Positions 5,451-5,667 of a stretch of 5,667 nucleotides of DNA are shown here, piece after piece. Below the pieces are notes generated by a model, which did not search any database, had not been told where the DNA came from, and was given only the letters and a program-made list of their open reading frames with translations. Position 1 is the stretch's first letter; the number at the start of each line of letters is the position of its first letter. The DNA lies in assembly GCA_013362195.1 (NCBI GenBank), contig JABFWM010000119.1:1-5667 (forward strand), read 5' to 3'. The translations under genes and the position numbers were made by a program. This stretch comes from Acidobacteriota bacterium. GTDB lineage: Bacteria > Acidobacteriota > Vicinamibacteria > Vicinamibacterales > 2-12-FULL-66-21.

Positions 5451-5667
5451 TTACACGGTCAGCTCGGCGCTCTGGACCTTCTCGAGCGACGCCGCAGGGC
5501 GGACGATCCACCGCAGCAACGGTCCGTCGGCGCGGACGACCGCGCGGACGTCGAGGGGCGCACGCTCCCGCGGGCGAAGGCGGAACGGCACCTGAATCGG
5601 TTCGCGATCGGGGGTCGCCGAGCCAATGGCGCGCAGGAACCCGGCGCGGTCCTCGCACACGAACACG
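5451..5667 (-). CDS. C-terminal end of a probable PAS-type protein, 5' partial
   Basis: Seventy-one codons and a TAA stop are visible; the frame runs off the right edge, so the N-terminus is missing. The GTG at the edge should not be taken as the start. The visible part reads F-V-C-E-D-R-A-G-F, then I-Q-V-P-F-R-L-R-P-R-E-R-A-P-L-D-V and L-L-R-W-I-V-R-P. This alternation of beta-strands after an acidic helix resembles the second half of a PAS fold, where the last strands pack as a sheet and end in a conserved W-x-x-R-like element. The tail (A-A-S-L-E-K-V-Q-S-A-E-L-T-V) is short and has no kinase domain after it, so this would be a PAS-only or PAS-terminated protein. No cofactor-binding residue can be judged from this fragment. 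The PAS assignment is tentative. Confidence 0.5.
   Translation of the reverse strand, partial: VFVCEDRAGFLRAIGSATPDREPIQVPFRLRPRERAPLDVRAVVRADGPLLRWIVRPAASLEKVQSAELTV

Overview
This is a high-GC bacterial chromosomal segment with tightly packed genes, short intergenic gaps and no mobile-element, CRISPR, rRNA or tRNA signature. The mix of genes recalls soil Acidobacteriota (Vicinamibacteria-like) or a similar high-GC environmental lineage: a membrane-anchored SRPBCC protein next to an FDH-like zinc dehydrogenase, a DUF2934 protein, and a response regulator ending in a small helix-turn-helix-like module. That placement is an inference from gene content; no marker gene is present to prove it.

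Layout. Bases 2-2267 hold three plus-strand genes: the 3' part of a small YgaP-like (DUF2892-type) membrane protein, an SRPBCC protein that carries a related membrane module at its N-terminus, and a zinc-dependent medium-chain dehydrogenase of the glutathione-independent formaldehyde dehydrogenase-like group. Facing them, bases 2285-4041 hold two minus-strand genes, transcribed in the order DUF72 (YecE-like) protein then membrane-anchored short-chain dehydrogenase, joined by an ATGA stop/start overlap. A 45-bp divergent gap separates DUF72 from a plus-strand csaA homologue (4087-4419), which may be translated from a leaderless or nearly leaderless mRNA. csaA converges on a response-regulator gene with a 4-bp overlap in which both TAG stops lie in one CTAG. 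The right end is a minus-strand series: the C-terminal end of a probable PAS-type protein (running off the window), a short DUF2934 protein and the response regulator.

How the genes may work together. The left half looks like a redox/stress group (two dehydrogenases, an SRPBCC protein, a DUF72 protein). CsaA is a tRNA-binding, chaperone-like protein. The right half looks like a signalling group. No complete multi-gene system with a recognised joint function is evident. The most notable local structures are a perfect 8-bp inverted repeat at the DUF2934/response-regulator junction, which places the upstream stop codon in its loop and the downstream start codon 2 nt after its stem, and an AT-rich 7-bp inverted repeat in the only intergenic region longer than 50 bp.
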